The position numbers and the translations under genes are program-made. From positions 172,554 to 236,553 of the forward strand of contig NZ_JAGGQP010000030.1 of assembly GCF_018613235.1 (NCBI RefSeq): a stretch of 64,000 nt of DNA, read 5' to 3'. Positions 46,823-57,194 of this stretch are shown here, in pieces (the stretch's first letter is position 1; every line of letters starts with the position of its first letter). This DNA comes from Bacillus sp. ISL-41 (GTDB lineage Bacteria > Bacillota > Bacilli > Bacillales > Cytobacillaceae). The notes under the pieces were generated by a model. The model saw only the letters and a list, made by a program, of their open reading frames with translations. It was not told the origin of the DNA and did not search any database.

Positions 46823-47728
46823 ATGAAACTAGACTCACTTATCAGCATGGCATCCCAAGGTGGCAGGAAAACAGTAGCTGTTGCAGCCGCAGAAGACTCT
46901 GAGATTTTAGAAGCGGTTGCCAAAGCTGTCGAACTGGAACTTGCCCATTTTCTTCTTTTTGGACACAAGGAAGAAATAGAGCAGATGATCGCAGCGAAGC
47001 ATCCAGACCTTGCGGACAGCAAGGGGATTGAAATCATTTCCGCGTCAAATAATAATACTGCAGCAGAAATGGCTGTGAAAGCAGTCAAGAACAAAGAAGC
47101 CAATGTCTTAATGAAAGGTAATATACCTACTGCTGTGATTTTAAAAGCTGTCCTGAATAAAGAATATGGCCTGAGGAGCGGGACGGTACTTTCACATGTG
47201 GCGGTTTTTGAAGTGCCAGGCTACGATCGATTCACAATCGTAACCGATGCAGCGATGAATATTTCACCGGACGTTGAGCAAAAAGCACAAATCATCAAGA
47301 ATGCAGTAAAGGTAGCACATTCTATCGGAATTGATATGCCGAAAGTGGCACCGCTGGCAGCCGTAGAAGTGGTCAATCCAGCGATGCAGGCGACAATAGA
47401 TGCTGCGTCATTAACAATGATGAACAAAAGAGGACAAATTCCCGGTTGCATTGTGGATGGGCCGCTTGCCCTTGATAATGCGGTGTCACAGCTTGCTGCA
47501 GAGCACAAGGGAATCAAAAGTGAGGTTGCGGGCCAGGCGGATATACTTTTAGTCCCTGCAATCGAGGTAGGAAATGTTCTATATAAATCATTAATGTACT
47601 TTGCCAACGCAAAGGTTGGCGCTGTCATTGCCGGGGCTAAAGCTCCAATCGTGTTAACATCCAGGGCGGACACAGCTGAAAGCAAGCTATACTCACTTGC
47701 ATTAGCGTTATGCTCTGCTGCTAAATAA
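46823..47728 (+). CDS. ptb: Phosphate butyryltransferase
   Basis: Ptb (301 residues) exchanges CoA for phosphate on branched or straight short acyl-CoAs, so that Buk can form ATP. The sequence has the phosphotransacetylase fold signatures VLMKGNIPTAVILKAVLN, FTIVTDAAMNISPD and DILLVPAIEVGNVLYKSL. First gene of the bkd operon behind the sigma-54 promoter; the start follows a GAAAGGGTTG site. Bcd follows 27 bases downstream. Confidence 0.95.
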   Translation: MKLDSLISMASQGGRKTVAVAAAEDSEILEAVAKAVELELAHFLLFGHKEEIEQMIAAKHPDLADSKGIEIISASNNNTAAEMAVKAVKNKEANVLMKGNIPTAVILKAVLNKEYGLRSGTVLSHVAVFEVPGYDRFTIVTDAAMNISPDVEQKAQIIKNAVKVAHSIGIDMPKVAPLAAVEVVNPAMQATIDAASLTMMNKRGQIPGCIVDGPLALDNAVSQLAAEHKGIKSEVAGQADILLVPAIEVGNVLYKSLMYFANAKVGAVIAGAKAPIVLTSRADTAESKLYSLALALCSAAK

Positions 47729-47755
47729 TTACATAAACCAGGGGAGGAATTAGGT

Positions 47756-48850
47756 ATGGAAATTTTCAAGTATCTAGAACAGTACGATTATGAGCAGGTT
47801 GTATTTTGCCAGGATAAACAATCAGGATTGAAAGCAATCATCGCGATTCATGATACGACTCTTGGACCAGCATTGGGCGGAACTCGTATGTGGACTTATG
47901 CATCAGAAGAAGCGGCTATCGAGGATGCACTTCGCCTTGCTAAAGGCATGACATACAAGAATGCTGCTGCTGGCCTTAACCTTGGCGGCGGAAAAACAGT
48001 TATTATCGGAGATCCTCGCAAGGATAAGAACGAAGAGATGTTCCGTGCGTTCGGCCGTTATATCCAGGGCTTGAACGGAAGATATATTACTGCTGAAGAT
48101 GTAGGTACAACTGTTGCAGACATGGACTTAATCCATGAGGAAACAGACTATGTCACTGGTATCTCACCAGCGTTCGGTTCATCAGGAAATCCTTCTCCGG
48201 TAACAGCATATGGCGTGTACAGAGGGATGAAGGCAGCTGCTAAGGAAGCGTTCGGAACGGATTCGCTTGAAGGAAAAACAATCGCTGTTCAGGGTGTAGG
48301 CAACGTGGCATTTAATCTTTGCCGCCACCTCCATGAGGAAGGTGCCCAGCTGATTGTTACGGATATTAACAAGGAAGCTGTACAAAGAGCGGTTGAGGAA
48401 TTCGGTGCAAAAGCAGTTGAACCGGATGAGATCTACAGTGTAGACTGTGACATTTACGCACCATGTGCATTAGGCGCGGTAATCAACGACGAAACAATTC
48501 CTCAGTTAAAGGCAAAGGTTATTGCTGGTGCCGCTAACAACCAGCTCAAGGATACAAAGCACGGAGATATCATCCATGAAATGGGAATTGTTTATGCTCC
48601 GGATTATGTTATCAACGCTGGCGGTGTAATCAACGTTGCAGATGAGCTTTACGGCTATAATGCTGAGAGAGCAATGAAAAAGGTTGAAACGATTTACAAC
48701 AACATCGAAAAAGTAATTGAAATTGCTAAGAGGGATGGACTTCCTACTTATAAAGCGGCTGACCGTATGGCAGAAGAGCGTATTGAGAGAATGCGCAACT
48801 CCCGCAGCCAATTCCTGCAAAACGGCCACCATATCCTAAGCCGCCGTTAA
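47756..48850 (+). CDS. bcd: Leucine (branched-chain amino acid) dehydrogenase
   Basis: Bcd (364 residues) deaminates leucine, valine and isoleucine to their keto acids with NAD. The glycine-rich substrate loop [18 protein letters not shown] with the catalytic lysine just upstream ([11 protein letters not shown]), and the dinucleotide motif [11 protein letters not shown], are diagnostic of the Glu/Leu/Phe/Val dehydrogenase family. GGGGAGG precedes the ATG. A repeat element separates it from buk inside the operon. Confidence 0.96.
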   Translation: MEIFKYLEQYDYEQVVFCQDKQSGLKAIIAIHDTTLGPALGGTRMWTYASEEAAIEDALRLAKGMTYKNAAAGLNLGGGKTVIIGDPRKDKNEEMFRAFGRYIQGLNGRYITAEDVGTTVADMDLIHEETDYVTGISPAFGSSGNPSPVTAYGVYRGMKAAAKEAFGTDSLEGKTIAVQGVGNVAFNLCRHLHEEGAQLIVTDINKEAVQRAVEEFGAKAVEPDEIYSVDCDIYAPCALGAVINDETIPQLKAKVIAGAANNQLKDTKHGDIIHEMGIVYAPDYVINAGGVINVADELYGYNAERAMKKVETIYNNIEKVIEIAKRDGLPTYKAADRMAEERIERMRNSRSQFLQNGHHILSRR

Positions 48851-48932
48851 TTAAGTCTTTTTTCGTCACCTTTGTTGCTTCTTGTGTGAAAAGAAATTTT
48901 ATGCAAAGAGCAACATTCGAAAACAGCCTTAA
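48851..48932. repeat. MITE-like repeat B inside the bkd operon
   Basis: An 82-bp element directly after the bcd stop codon. Left end TTAAGTCTTTTTTCG and right end CGAAAACAGCCTTAA are imperfect inverted repeats; the left interior CCTTTGTTGCTTCTT matches element A at 15466. A shorter internal dyad (TGTTGCTT, AAGAGCAACA) is also present. It leaves 114 bp before buk with no gene. Confidence 0.65.
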
Positions 48933-49046
48933 TGAAAGGTTCCGCAGAGAGCGCTGAATATTTGTTTCGGCGCCTCTGCTGTTTCCTAAATGCTACTGAC
49001 GTATTGCGGATTTTAGGGTATCCGCAAGCTAATTGGAGGTTTAACT

Positions 49047-50132
49047 GTGCAACAAACAGAACATCGGATTCTAGTCATCAATCCAGGATCTACATCAACG
49101 AAAATTGGAGTATATGATAATGAGGTATCCGTATTTGAAAAAACGATCCGGCATGACTCAACTGTCATAAACTCTTATGAAACCATCATCGACCAATACG
49201 AATTCAGGAAGAATACGATACTTGAAACGCTTGATACGGAAGGAATCAACATTTCAAAATTAAGTGCTGTTTGTGGGCGCGGCGGGCTTTTACGGCCAAT
49301 CGAAGGCGGAACATATGCAGTGAATAATAAGATGCTCGAAGACCTGCGAGCGGGTTATTCTGGCCAGCATGCTTCAAATCTTGGAGGTATTCTTGCCTAT
49401 GAAATCGCATCTGGTTTGAATATCCCTTCCTTTATCGTCGACCCGGTCGTGGTCGATGAACTTGACCCGGTAGCTCGAGTGTCAGGATTCTCCCTTATTG
49501 AACGAAAAAGCATCTTCCATGCCTTGAATCAAAAGGCAGTCGCACGCAGGGTCTCAAAAGAGCTAGGTAAAAAATATGAAGAATTGAACTTGATTATTAC
49601 TCACCTTGGCGGAGGGATCACTGTAGGGGCCCATAAAATGGGAAGGGTTGTCGATGTGAATAACGGTCTGCATGGCGATGGTCCTTTCAGTCCCGAGCGT
49701 GCAGGTACAGTACCGGCAGGCGACCTTGTGGAATTATGTTTTTCTGGTGATTACTTCAGGGAAGAAATCATGAAAAAACTTGTCGGCCAGGGTGGTCTAG
49801 TAGGATACCTTGGAACGAATGATGCGATAAAGGTCGAAAAGATGATCAAGCAAGGAAATTCGAAGGCAAAGCTTGTATACGAAGCGATGGCTTACCAGGT
49901 AGCAAAGGAAATCGGTTCTGCCAGTGCCGTCCTTGCTGGGAAAGTAGATGCGATTGTTCTGACAGGCGGTCTTGCATATGGCAAAGAGTTCGTCCAGGAA
50001 ATCTCTGAACGGATCAACTGGATTGCAGACGTCATTGTCCACCCGGGAGAAAACGAATTGCAAGCCCTTGCTGAAGGAGCCCTTCGTATTTTGCGAAGTG
50101 AAGAAAAAGTAAAAGAATATCCGGGCAGGTAG
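49047..50132 (+). CDS. buk: Butyrate / branched-chain fatty acid kinase
   Basis: Buk (361 residues) phosphorylates ADP from butyryl phosphate or the branched equivalents. The start [39 protein letters not shown] and [15 protein letters not shown] are the ASKHA/acetokinase family motifs. The start codon is GTG at 49047 after TTGGAGG. Part of the ptb-bcd-buk set that conserves the acyl-CoA energy as ATP. Confidence 0.95.
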   Translation: MQQTEHRILVINPGSTSTKIGVYDNEVSVFEKTIRHDSTVINSYETIIDQYEFRKNTILETLDTEGINISKLSAVCGRGGLLRPIEGGTYAVNNKMLEDLRAGYSGQHASNLGGILAYEIASGLNIPSFIVDPVVVDELDPVARVSGFSLIERKSIFHALNQKAVARRVSKELGKKYEELNLIITHLGGGITVGAHKMGRVVDVNNGLHGDGPFSPERAGTVPAGDLVELCFSGDYFREEIMKKLVGQGGLVGYLGTNDAIKVEKMIKQGNSKAKLVYEAMAYQVAKEIGSASAVLAGKVDAIVLTGGLAYGKEFVQEISERINWIADVIVHPGENELQALAEGALRILRSEEKVKEYPGR

Positions 50133-50210
50133 GATGGCTGGCTTTAAGGATCAGTCAGAACCTCAGTAAACAAATAAACGATATAAACCATATATAGAGG
50201 AGGGATTTAG

Positions 50211-51632
50211 ATGGCTCAAGAATATGATTTGGTCATTCTCGGGGGCGGTACAGGCGGATACGTTGCAGCAATCAGAGCTTCTCAGCTTGGCTTGAAAACT
50301 GCCATCGTTGAAAAAGGAAAGCTTGGCGGAACATGCCTGCATAAGGGCTGTATCCCCAGTAAGGCATTGCTCCGCAGTGCTGAGGTTTATGCCACAGCAA
50401 AGAAAAGTGAAGATTTTGGCGTGACGACAGGTGAAGTTCGCGTCAATTTCACAAAGGTACAGGAAAGAAAAGAAAAAATCGTCGAGCAGCTGCACCGTGG
50501 TGTACAGCACCTGATGAAACAAGGCAAAATCGATGTTTATGAAGGTTTGGGAAGGATTTTAGGTCCATCCATATTTTCACCAATGCCAGGAACCATTTCT
50601 GTTGAGATGAACAATGGCGAGGAAAACGAGATGCTGATTCCGAAGAATGTCATCGTTGCGACAGGTTCAAGACCAAGAACTTTGCCTGGGCTTGAAGCGG
50701 ATGGCCAATACGTGATGACTTCTGATGAAGCGCTTGTTATGGAGGATCTGCCTAAGTCGATCATCATCGTTGGCGGAGGCGTAATCGGGATTGAATGGGC
50801 ATCCATGCTTGCAGATTTTGGGTCTCAGGTTACAGTCATTGAATACGCAGACCGTATCGTTCCCACTGAGGACAAGGATGTTTCAAGAGAAATGCAGCGC
50901 GCAATGAAGAAAAAAGGCGTAAAAATCATAACGAACGCCAAAGTCTTATCAGAGACCCTGCAAAAAGGCGATGGTGTCACGATCAGTGCTGAGGTTAAAG
51001 GCGAAATGAAAGAATTCACTGCTGAAAAATTGCTTGTTTCTGTAGGGCGCCAGGCGAATGTTGAAGGAATAGGCCTTGAAAATACAGATATTCAGCTGGA
51101 AAGAGGTTTCATCCAGACGAACGAATACTTCCAGACAAAGGAATCCCACATCTATGGAATTGGTGACGTGATTGGCGGTTTGCAGCTAGCTCACGTGGCA
51201 TCACATGAGGGTATAGTGGCTGTTGAGCACATTGCCAATCAAAATCCACACCCAATCGATTATACGCTCGTCTCAAAATGTATTTACAGCTCTCCAGAGG
51301 CCGCGAGCGTTGGACTGACTGAAGACGAGGCAAAAGAACAAGGTCACGATGTAAAGATAGGCAAATTTTCTTTCAAGGCAATTGGAAAAGCGCTTGTATA
51401 TGGTGAATCCGATGGTTTTGTGAAAATTGTAGCTGACAAGGAAACCAATGATATTCTGGGTGTCCATATGATCGGCCCGCATGTAACAGATATGATCTCA
51501 GAAGCGGGACTTGCGAAAGTGTTAGACGCTACACCATGGGAAGTTGCCCATACAATCCATCCGCACCCGACATTGTCTGAGGCCATCGGCGAAGCAGCCT
51601 TGGCTGTGGATGGCAAAGCAATCCATTCTTAA
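50211..51632 (+). CDS. lpdV: Dihydrolipoamide dehydrogenase, branched-chain complex (E3)
   Basis: LpdV (473 residues) reoxidises the lipoyl group of the branched-chain 2-oxoacid dehydrogenase complex with FAD and NAD. FAD motif VILGGGTGGYVAAIRASQLG, redox-active disulfide GGTCLHKGCIPSK, NAD motif IIVGGGVIGIEWASML, and the C-terminal HTIHPHPTLSEA catalytic histidine. GAGGAGGG precedes the ATG. Its position upstream of bkdAA identifies it as the complex-specific E3. Confidence 0.96.
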   Translation: MAQEYDLVILGGGTGGYVAAIRASQLGLKTAIVEKGKLGGTCLHKGCIPSKALLRSAEVYATAKKSEDFGVTTGEVRVNFTKVQERKEKIVEQLHRGVQHLMKQGKIDVYEGLGRILGPSIFSPMPGTISVEMNNGEENEMLIPKNVIVATGSRPRTLPGLEADGQYVMTSDEALVMEDLPKSIIIVGGGVIGIEWASMLADFGSQVTVIEYADRIVPTEDKDVSREMQRAMKKKGVKIITNAKVLSETLQKGDGVTISAEVKGEMKEFTAEKLLVSVGRQANVEGIGLENTDIQLERGFIQTNEYFQTKESHIYGIGDVIGGLQLAHVASHEGIVAVEHIANQNPHPIDYTLVSKCIYSSPEAASVGLTEDEAKEQGHDVKIGKFSFKAIGKALVYGESDGFVKIVADKETNDILGVHMIGPHVTDMISEAGLAKVLDATPWEVAHTIHPHPTLSEAIGEAALAVDGKAIHS

Positions 51633-51650
51633 TATATATTTTGAACAAGA

Positions 51651-51675
51651 GCTCTTTTACCTCAGGTAAAAGAGC
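51651..51675 (+). other. Perfect intercistronic hairpin lpdV-bkdAA
   Basis: GCTCTTTTACC (51651-51661) and GGTAAAAGAGC (51665-51675) form a perfect 11-bp stem with a three-base loop. It is not followed by a T run, so it is more likely an RNA-stabilising or processing element than a terminator. Confidence 0.7.
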
Positions 51676-51703
51676 CTTGTACGAACAATTGGGAGGTATA
51701 AAG

Positions 51704-52699
51704 ATGGCAGAAAATCGTCACGCTGCACTTGGCTTAAGTGATGAAAAAGTTTTGGAAATGTATGAAACAATGCTGTTGGCCCGCCGGCTGGATGAGCGGA
51801 TGTGGCTGTTGAATCGTGCCGGAAAAATTCCGTTCGTTATTTCCTGTCAGGGACAGGAAGCGGCACAGGTAGGAGCTGCTTTTGCCCTGGATCGTGAAAA
51901 GGACTATGTGCTTCCGTACTACCGTGATATGGGAGTGGTCTTAACTTTTGGCATGACTGCAAAAGACCTGATGCTTTCCGGTTTTGCCAAAGCGGAAGAC
52001 CCGAACTCCGGGGGACGTCAGATGCCTGGTCACTTCGGTCAAAAGAAGAACCGGATCGTGACTGGATCTTCACCTGTTACGACTCAAGTTCCTCACGCAG
52101 TCGGTATCGCTCTTGCAGGCAAAATGGAGAAGAAGGATTTGGTAACATTCGTTACGTTTGGAGAAGGTTCATCAAACCAAGGTGACTTCCACGAGGGTGC
52201 TAACTTTGCCGGCGTTCATAAGCTTCCAGTCATTTTTATGGTAGAAAACAATAAATATGCGATTTCGATCCCTTACGAGAGACAGGTCGCAGCTGAAAAG
52301 GTTTCAGACCGTGCAATCGGTTATGGCATGCCAGGCGTCACTGTTGATGGAAACGATCCTTTAGAGGTTTATAAAGTGGTCAAGGAAGCTGCTGACCGCG
52401 GACGCCGTGGTGAAGGACCGACTCTTGTCGAGGCTGTATCCTACCGCCTGACTCCACACTCATCAGATGATGACGACAGAAGCTACCGCGCTCCAGATGA
52501 GGTTGCGCAGGCTAAGACGAAGGACCCGATCATTACCTTCGGCGCATATTTAAAAGAAAATGGCATCATGAATGATGATAGTGAAAAGGAAATTAACGAT
52601 CGAATCATGAAGCTGGTCAATGAAGCAACCGATTATGCTGAAAATGCACCGTATGCAGAGCCTGAACATGCTCTGAAATACGTATATGCTGAAGAGTAA
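51704..52699 (+). CDS. bkdAA: Branched-chain 2-oxoacid dehydrogenase E1 alpha
   Basis: BkdAA (331 residues) is the thiamine diphosphate-binding E1 alpha subunit that decarboxylates branched-chain 2-oxo acids. The cofactor motif is FGEGSSNQGDFHEGANFAGV followed by MVENNKYAIS, and the phosphorylatable-loop region of eukaryotic relatives corresponds to YRLTPHSSDDDDRSY. The ATG at 51704 with GGGAGG upstream is the start; the open frame reaches back through the hairpin to 51641 but this is unlikely. Confidence 0.95.
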   Translation: MAENRHAALGLSDEKVLEMYETMLLARRLDERMWLLNRAGKIPFVISCQGQEAAQVGAAFALDREKDYVLPYYRDMGVVLTFGMTAKDLMLSGFAKAEDPNSGGRQMPGHFGQKKNRIVTGSSPVTTQVPHAVGIALAGKMEKKDLVTFVTFGEGSSNQGDFHEGANFAGVHKLPVIFMVENNKYAISIPYERQVAAEKVSDRAIGYGMPGVTVDGNDPLEVYKVVKEAADRGRRGEGPTLVEAVSYRLTPHSSDDDDRSYRAPDEVAQAKTKDPIITFGAYLKENGIMNDDSEKEINDRIMKLVNEATDYAENAPYAEPEHALKYVYAEE

Positions 52700-52711
52700 G
52701 GGGGAACGGAA

Positions 52712-53695
52712 ATGGCGGTAATTTCTTATATAGATGCAGTTACATTGGCAATCAAAGAAGAGATGGAAAGAGACCCGAGAGTTTTTGTCCTCGGTGAAGA
52801 CGTTGGTAAAAAAGGCGGGGTATTCAAAGCGACACAGGGCTTGTACGAAAAGTTCGGTGAAGACCGGGTAATCGATGCACCTCTGGCAGAGTCCGCTATT
52901 GCAGGTGTCGGGATTGGTGCCGCAATGTACGGTATGCGCCCAATCGCTGAAATGCAATTCGCAGATTTCATCATGCCTGCTGTAAACCAGATCATTTCAG
53001 AAGCGGCAAGAATCCGTTACCGCTCAAACAATGACTGGAGCTGTCCGATGGTTATCCGTGCTCCATATGGCGGCGGTGTCCACGGAGCGCTTTACCATTC
53101 ACAGTCTGTAGAGGCAGTTTTTGCGAACCAGCCTGGCTTGAAGATCGTAATGCCTTCGACTCCTTATGATGTAAAAGGATTGTTAAAAGCTGCGATCCGT
53201 GATGAAGATCCTGTATTATTCTTCGAACATAAGCGTGCTTACCGCTTGATCAAAGGCGAAGTTCCTGAAGACGATTATGTTCTTCCGATCGGCAAAGCTG
53301 ACGTCAAGCGTGAAGGCGAGGATATCACGGTCATTACTTACGGCCTGGCAGTACACTTTGCGCTGCAGGCAGCTGAAAGACTTGCAAAAGACGGGATTTC
53401 CGCCCATATTCTTGACCTTCGAACAGTATATCCATTGGATAAAGAAGCAATTATCGAAGCTGCTTCGAAAACTGGTAAAGTCCTTCTTGTGACAGAAGAC
53501 AATAAAGAAGGCAGCATCATGAGTGAAGTTTCTGCGATTATTGCTGAGCACTGCTTATTTGAATTGGATGCACCAATCAAGAGACTTGCTGGCCCGGATG
53601 TACCAGCTATGCCTTACGCTCCAACAATGGAGAAGTATTTCATGATCAATCCTGATAAAGTAGAAAAAGCAATGAGAGAGCTTGCCGAATTTTAA
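52712..53695 (+). CDS. bkdAB: Branched-chain 2-oxoacid dehydrogenase E1 beta
   Basis: BkdAB (327 residues) pairs with BkdAA in the E1 heterotetramer. Family segments: DPRVFVLGEDVGKKGGVFKA, DAPLAESAIAGVGIGAAMYG and PMVIRAPYGGGVHGALYHSQ, with the transketolase C domain (EDITVITYG, HILDLRTVYPLD). AAGGGGGAA precedes the ATG, 12 bases after bkdAA. Confidence 0.96.
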   Translation: MAVISYIDAVTLAIKEEMERDPRVFVLGEDVGKKGGVFKATQGLYEKFGEDRVIDAPLAESAIAGVGIGAAMYGMRPIAEMQFADFIMPAVNQIISEAARIRYRSNNDWSCPMVIRAPYGGGVHGALYHSQSVEAVFANQPGLKIVMPSTPYDVKGLLKAAIRDEDPVLFFEHKRAYRLIKGEVPEDDYVLPIGKADVKREGEDITVITYGLAVHFALQAAERLAKDGISAHILDLRTVYPLDKEAIIEAASKTGKVLLVTEDNKEGSIMSEVSAIIAEHCLFELDAPIKRLAGPDVPAMPYAPTMEKYFMINPDKVEKAMRELAEF

Positions 53696-53740
53696 CATAG
53701 TCACATTGGATATAGAATGATGGAGAAGGAGGGTCAATCT

Positions 53741-55057
53741 GTGGCAATCGAACAAATTAAAATGCCTCAATTAGGTGAGAGTGTAACTGAGGGGACAATC
53801 AGCAAGTGGCTGGTTTCCGTTGGTGACAAAGTAAATAAATACGATCCACTTGCAGAAGTCATGACCGACAAAGTAAATGCTGAGGTACCATCTTCATTTT
53901 CGGGTACAATCAAAGAATTGATTGCGGGTGAAGGGGATACATTGGCAGTTGGTGAGATAATCTGTACGATTGAAATTGAAGGCGGAACTTCTGATGCAGC
54001 ACCAGCAGCGGATGCAGCTGCTTCAACTTCAGCAAGTGCCGCTCCAGCTTCAGAACAAGCAGCGGATGAAGGAAGCAAAGCTAGATATTCACCTGCTGTA
54101 TTAAAGCTGGCTCAGGAGAATAACATAGATTTAACCCTGGTCAATGGAAGTGGAGCTGGCGGAAGGATTACGCGCAAAGATATAAAGCAAATCATTGAAT
54201 CTGGCAATATTCCACAAGCTTCAGCACAGAAAGAAGAAGTAAAAGAAAATACACAAACTCAAGCTGCAGTATCACAGCCAGCAACACAAACTCAAGCTGC
54301 AGCCCCATCACAGTCTGCAGCACCAGCCCCAGCACCTTCAGTACCAGTGGCTGTCGGTGACATTGAGATACCTGTGACTGGAGTCCGCAAGGCGATTGCC
54401 GCTAACATGCTTCGCAGCAAGCACGAAGCTCCGCATGCATGGACGATGGTAGAAGTGGATGTTACGAATCTTGTAGAGTACAGGAATGGCCTTAGGGATG
54501 ATTTTAAAAAGAAAGAAGGCTTCAACCTTACATTCTTTGCTTTCTTCGTGAAGGCAGTTGCCCAGGCATTGAAGGAATTCCCGCAGATTAATTCCATGTG
54601 GGCTGGAGATAAGATCATCCAGAAAAAGGACATCAATATTTCCATTGCAGTCGCTACCGATGATGCCCTTTTCGTTCCTGTCATCAAGAATGCAGACGAA
54701 AAAACAATCAAAGGCATTGGCCGTGAAATCAATGAGCTTGCTCAAAAGGTGCGCACAGGCAAGCTTCGTTCCGAGGATATGCAAGGCGGAACATTCACAG
54801 TCAATAACACAGGTTCCTTCGGTTCCGTTCAATCAATGGGAATCATCAACTACCCGCAGGCAGCGATTCTCCAGGTAGAATCGATCGTTAAGCGCCCTGT
54901 CGTCATGAATAATGGCATGATTGCTGTCCGTGATATGGTGAACCTCTGTCTGTCCCTTGATCACCGTGTGCTCGATGGCCTGGTTTGCGGCCGCTTCCTT
55001 GCAAGGGTTAAGGAAATCCTAGAGAATACATCAAAAGAGACAACGTCCATCTATTAA
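53741..55057 (+). CDS. bkdB: Dihydrolipoamide acyltransferase E2, branched-chain complex
   Basis: BkdB (438 residues) is the core E2 subunit. One N-terminal lipoyl domain has the lipoylated lysine in MTDKVNAEVPS. A linker rich in Ala, Ser and Glu leads to a peripheral subunit-binding domain (ARYSPAVLKLAQENNIDL, GAGGRITRKDI), then another Ala/Pro/Gln linker and the catalytic domain ending in the SLDHRVLDGLVCGRFL histidine motif. The start is GTG at 53741 with GAAGGAGGG 8 bases upstream. Lipoylation depends on the LipM pathway. Confidence 0.96.
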   Translation: MAIEQIKMPQLGESVTEGTISKWLVSVGDKVNKYDPLAEVMTDKVNAEVPSSFSGTIKELIAGEGDTLAVGEIICTIEIEGGTSDAAPAADAAASTSASAAPASEQAADEGSKARYSPAVLKLAQENNIDLTLVNGSGAGGRITRKDIKQIIESGNIPQASAQKEEVKENTQTQAAVSQPATQTQAAAPSQSAAPAPAPSVPVAVGDIEIPVTGVRKAIAANMLRSKHEAPHAWTMVEVDVTNLVEYRNGLRDDFKKKEGFNLTFFAFFVKAVAQALKEFPQINSMWAGDKIIQKKDINISIAVATDDALFVPVIKNADEKTIKGIGREINELAQKVRTGKLRSEDMQGGTFTVNNTGSFGSVQSMGIINYPQAAILQVESIVKRPVVMNNGMIAVRDMVNLCLSLDHRVLDGLVCGRFLARVKEILENTSKETTSIY

Positions 55058-55066
55058 TAAATATGC

Positions 55067-55098
55067 AAAACGCCCAGGAGAACCTGGGCGTTTTAATT
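55067..55098 (+). terminator. Terminator of the bkd operon
   Basis: AAAACGCCCAGG (55067-55078) pairs perfectly with CCTGGGCGTTTT (55083-55094), followed by AATTTTGG. Confidence 0.88.
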
Positions 55099-55238
55099 TT
55101 GGCTCGACCGCATAAAAATTGTCCTTCGTTGCTAGAAAAGGATTCGTATACTAAAATATAGTAGAGTATAAAAATTAGAATTTTACTACAATTTTTGTGA
55201 AGGGGGGGAAGCTGTCTGAACTATGGACAGTAAGGTTT

Positions 55239-57194
55239 ATGACGATTGATAATATGAAAGCTACCTCGTTCAAAGATGCAACATTTGAAGATTGGCAGGA
55301 AAAAGCCGAAGCCTCATTAAAGGGCAAACCAATTGATTCTCTTTATACGAATACATATGAGAATATTACTCTAAAACCGCTTTATACCAAAGGGGATCTT
55401 CCAGTTGAATTGGAAGGAGAACTGCCTGGTCAGCTTGATTATAGGAGAGGCATCCATTCTCTTGGATATCAGTCTGAGCCCTGGCAGATTGCAAACCGCC
55501 TTTTTTACTCTAATATAGGCGAGTTGAAAGAGAAACTCGACAATGCGCTATCAAAGGGACAAACCGCTATTGCTTTTGACGTAAAACAGGGGTTGTTTTC
55601 CGATAACCGTGCATTGGTTTCCTTCATTTCATCTTATAAAAATAAGTATCCACTAGCTCTGGACGCTGGATTGTTACAGACGCCATTGCTTGCAGCTTTG
55701 GCTGTTGCCGGAAAGGAATCTGGCAGTGCTGAAGGACTTTCAGGTTTCGTGGCAGGTGATCCAATTGCCGAAGCAGGCTTGCTTGGCGGACTCCCAGCTG
55801 GGGAAGATGAATTTTTTACGAAATGGGCAAAGGTACTTGAAGAAGCAGCACAGCAATTGCCAGAAGTTAAGACTGTACTAGTCAATAGTGTCCCATACCA
55901 TAATAGCGGTGCTAATGCCGTGCAGGAATTGGCTATTGCCGTATCTACAGGTGCTTATCTCCTTCAAAAGCTGCTCGACAATGGTTGGGAATTAAAGAAA
56001 GCGTTATCAAAGATTGTATTCAAATTTGCGATCGGATCAAACTTTTTTATGGAAACTGCGAAGCTTAGAGCTGCCAGACTCTTGTGGAGTAAAACAGCAG
56101 AAGCTTTTGGAGCAGAGTCTGAAGATCGTAAAATGATCATATCAGCTGAAACCTCGAAGTTCTCAAAAACAATTTTTGATCCATACGTGAATATGCTTAG
56201 GGTTGGAAATGAATCCTTTGCTGCAGTATTAGGAGGAATTCAGTACCTGCATAGTGGAAGCTTTGATGAACCTGCAGGAACTGTGAACCCTTTTTCCGAA
56301 AGGGTTGCCAGAAATACGCAGCTGGTGCTCAAATCTGAAGCCCATCTTGAAAAAGTGGCCGATCCAGCAGGCGGTTCCTGGTATGTTGAGTCATTAACAA
56401 AGGAACTGGCTGAAAAGGCATGGGAATTATTCCTTGATATGGATCAAAAGGGCGGTATATATGAAACATTGAATTCAGGTTGGCTCCAGGAGCAGATCGC
56501 CCAGACAGCTGAAGCCCGTGAACAGGATATTGCTGCGCGTAAAAAGAGCATGATCGGAACGAACGTTTATGCCAACCTTTCAGATAATATCAGTAAACCT
56601 GCAGTCCAGGAGATTAAAAGTCATTACATGAGCGACTCACTTGATGCTGCCATCGATAAAATTTCGTCAGGCAGCTCTCTGTTTGAGAGTTTTAAAGAAG
56701 TGGAACCAAGCTTTGCTCCATTGAACTTAAAAAGATTAGCTGAGCCATATGAAGAATTGAGGTTCAGGGCGAAGAAGCTGCAGGAAAAGGGTTCAGTGCC
56801 AAAGGTCGGCTTGATTTGCCTGGGTGATCTGAAGAATCATAAGGCAAGAGCAGATTTTATTTCTGGATTGTTGTCAGCCGGAGGAATCCTTGCTGAAAGA
56901 AGCGGGGAAGTGGACTCTATTTCAGCAGCCATTGATTTCATAAACTCGTGTGAAGCGAAACAGTTTGTTATATGCGGCGATCAGCAGACCTACAATTCTT
57001 TTGGGCCTAATCTGGCGCAGGAGATTACAAGTGAGCACGAGGTCAAGCTTTACCTGGCAGGTATCCCGGATGAAAAACAAAGCGAATGGAAAACTGCCGG
57101 AATACAAGAGTTCCTGCATGTAAGAAGCAATGCGTTGCAGACTCTATCATCTATGCTTCAGGAAATGGAGGTGGGAGAAAATGCAAAAGCCTGA
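55239..57194 (+). CDS. mutA: Methylmalonyl-CoA mutase small (beta) subunit
   Basis: MutA (651 residues from 55239) is the non-catalytic partner of MutB. It has the barrel-domain pattern of the mutase family ([60 protein letters not shown]) but its C-terminal region reads [20 protein letters not shown], where the B12-ligating DxHxxG motif is degenerate, as expected for this subunit. The start is uncertain: [11 protein letters not shown] (55239) fits the family, while a strong GAAGGGGGGG site near 55200 suggests possible initiation further upstream. Overlaps mutB by 14 bp. Confidence 0.9.
   Translation: MTIDNMKATSFKDATFEDWQEKAEASLKGKPIDSLYTNTYENITLKPLYTKGDLPVELEGELPGQLDYRRGIHSLGYQSEPWQIANRLFYSNIGELKEKLDNALSKGQTAIAFDVKQGLFSDNRALVSFISSYKNKYPLALDAGLLQTPLLAALAVAGKESGSAEGLSGFVAGDPIAEAGLLGGLPAGEDEFFTKWAKVLEEAAQQLPEVKTVLVNSVPYHNSGANAVQELAIAVSTGAYLLQKLLDNGWELKKALSKIVFKFAIGSNFFMETAKLRAARLLWSKTAEAFGAESEDRKMIISAETSKFSKTIFDPYVNMLRVGNESFAAVLGGIQYLHSGSFDEPAGTVNPFSERVARNTQLVLKSEAHLEKVADPAGGSWYVESLTKELAEKAWELFLDMDQKGGIYETLNSGWLQEQIAQTAEAREQDIAARKKSMIGTNVYANLSDNISKPAVQEIKSHYMSDSLDAAIDKISSGSSLFESFKEVEPSFAPLNLKRLAEPYEELRFRAKKLQEKGSVPKVGLICLGDLKNHKARADFISGLLSAGGILAERSGEVDSISAAIDFINSCEAKQFVICGDQQTYNSFGPNLAQEITSEHEVKLYLAGIPDEKQSEWKTAGIQEFLHVRSNALQTLSSMLQEMEVGENAKA

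Noticed and set aside
55098..55238. Cobalamin riboswitch or regulator site before mutA
   Set aside because: The gap is short and AT-rich, with small dyads only; no B12 box is seen.
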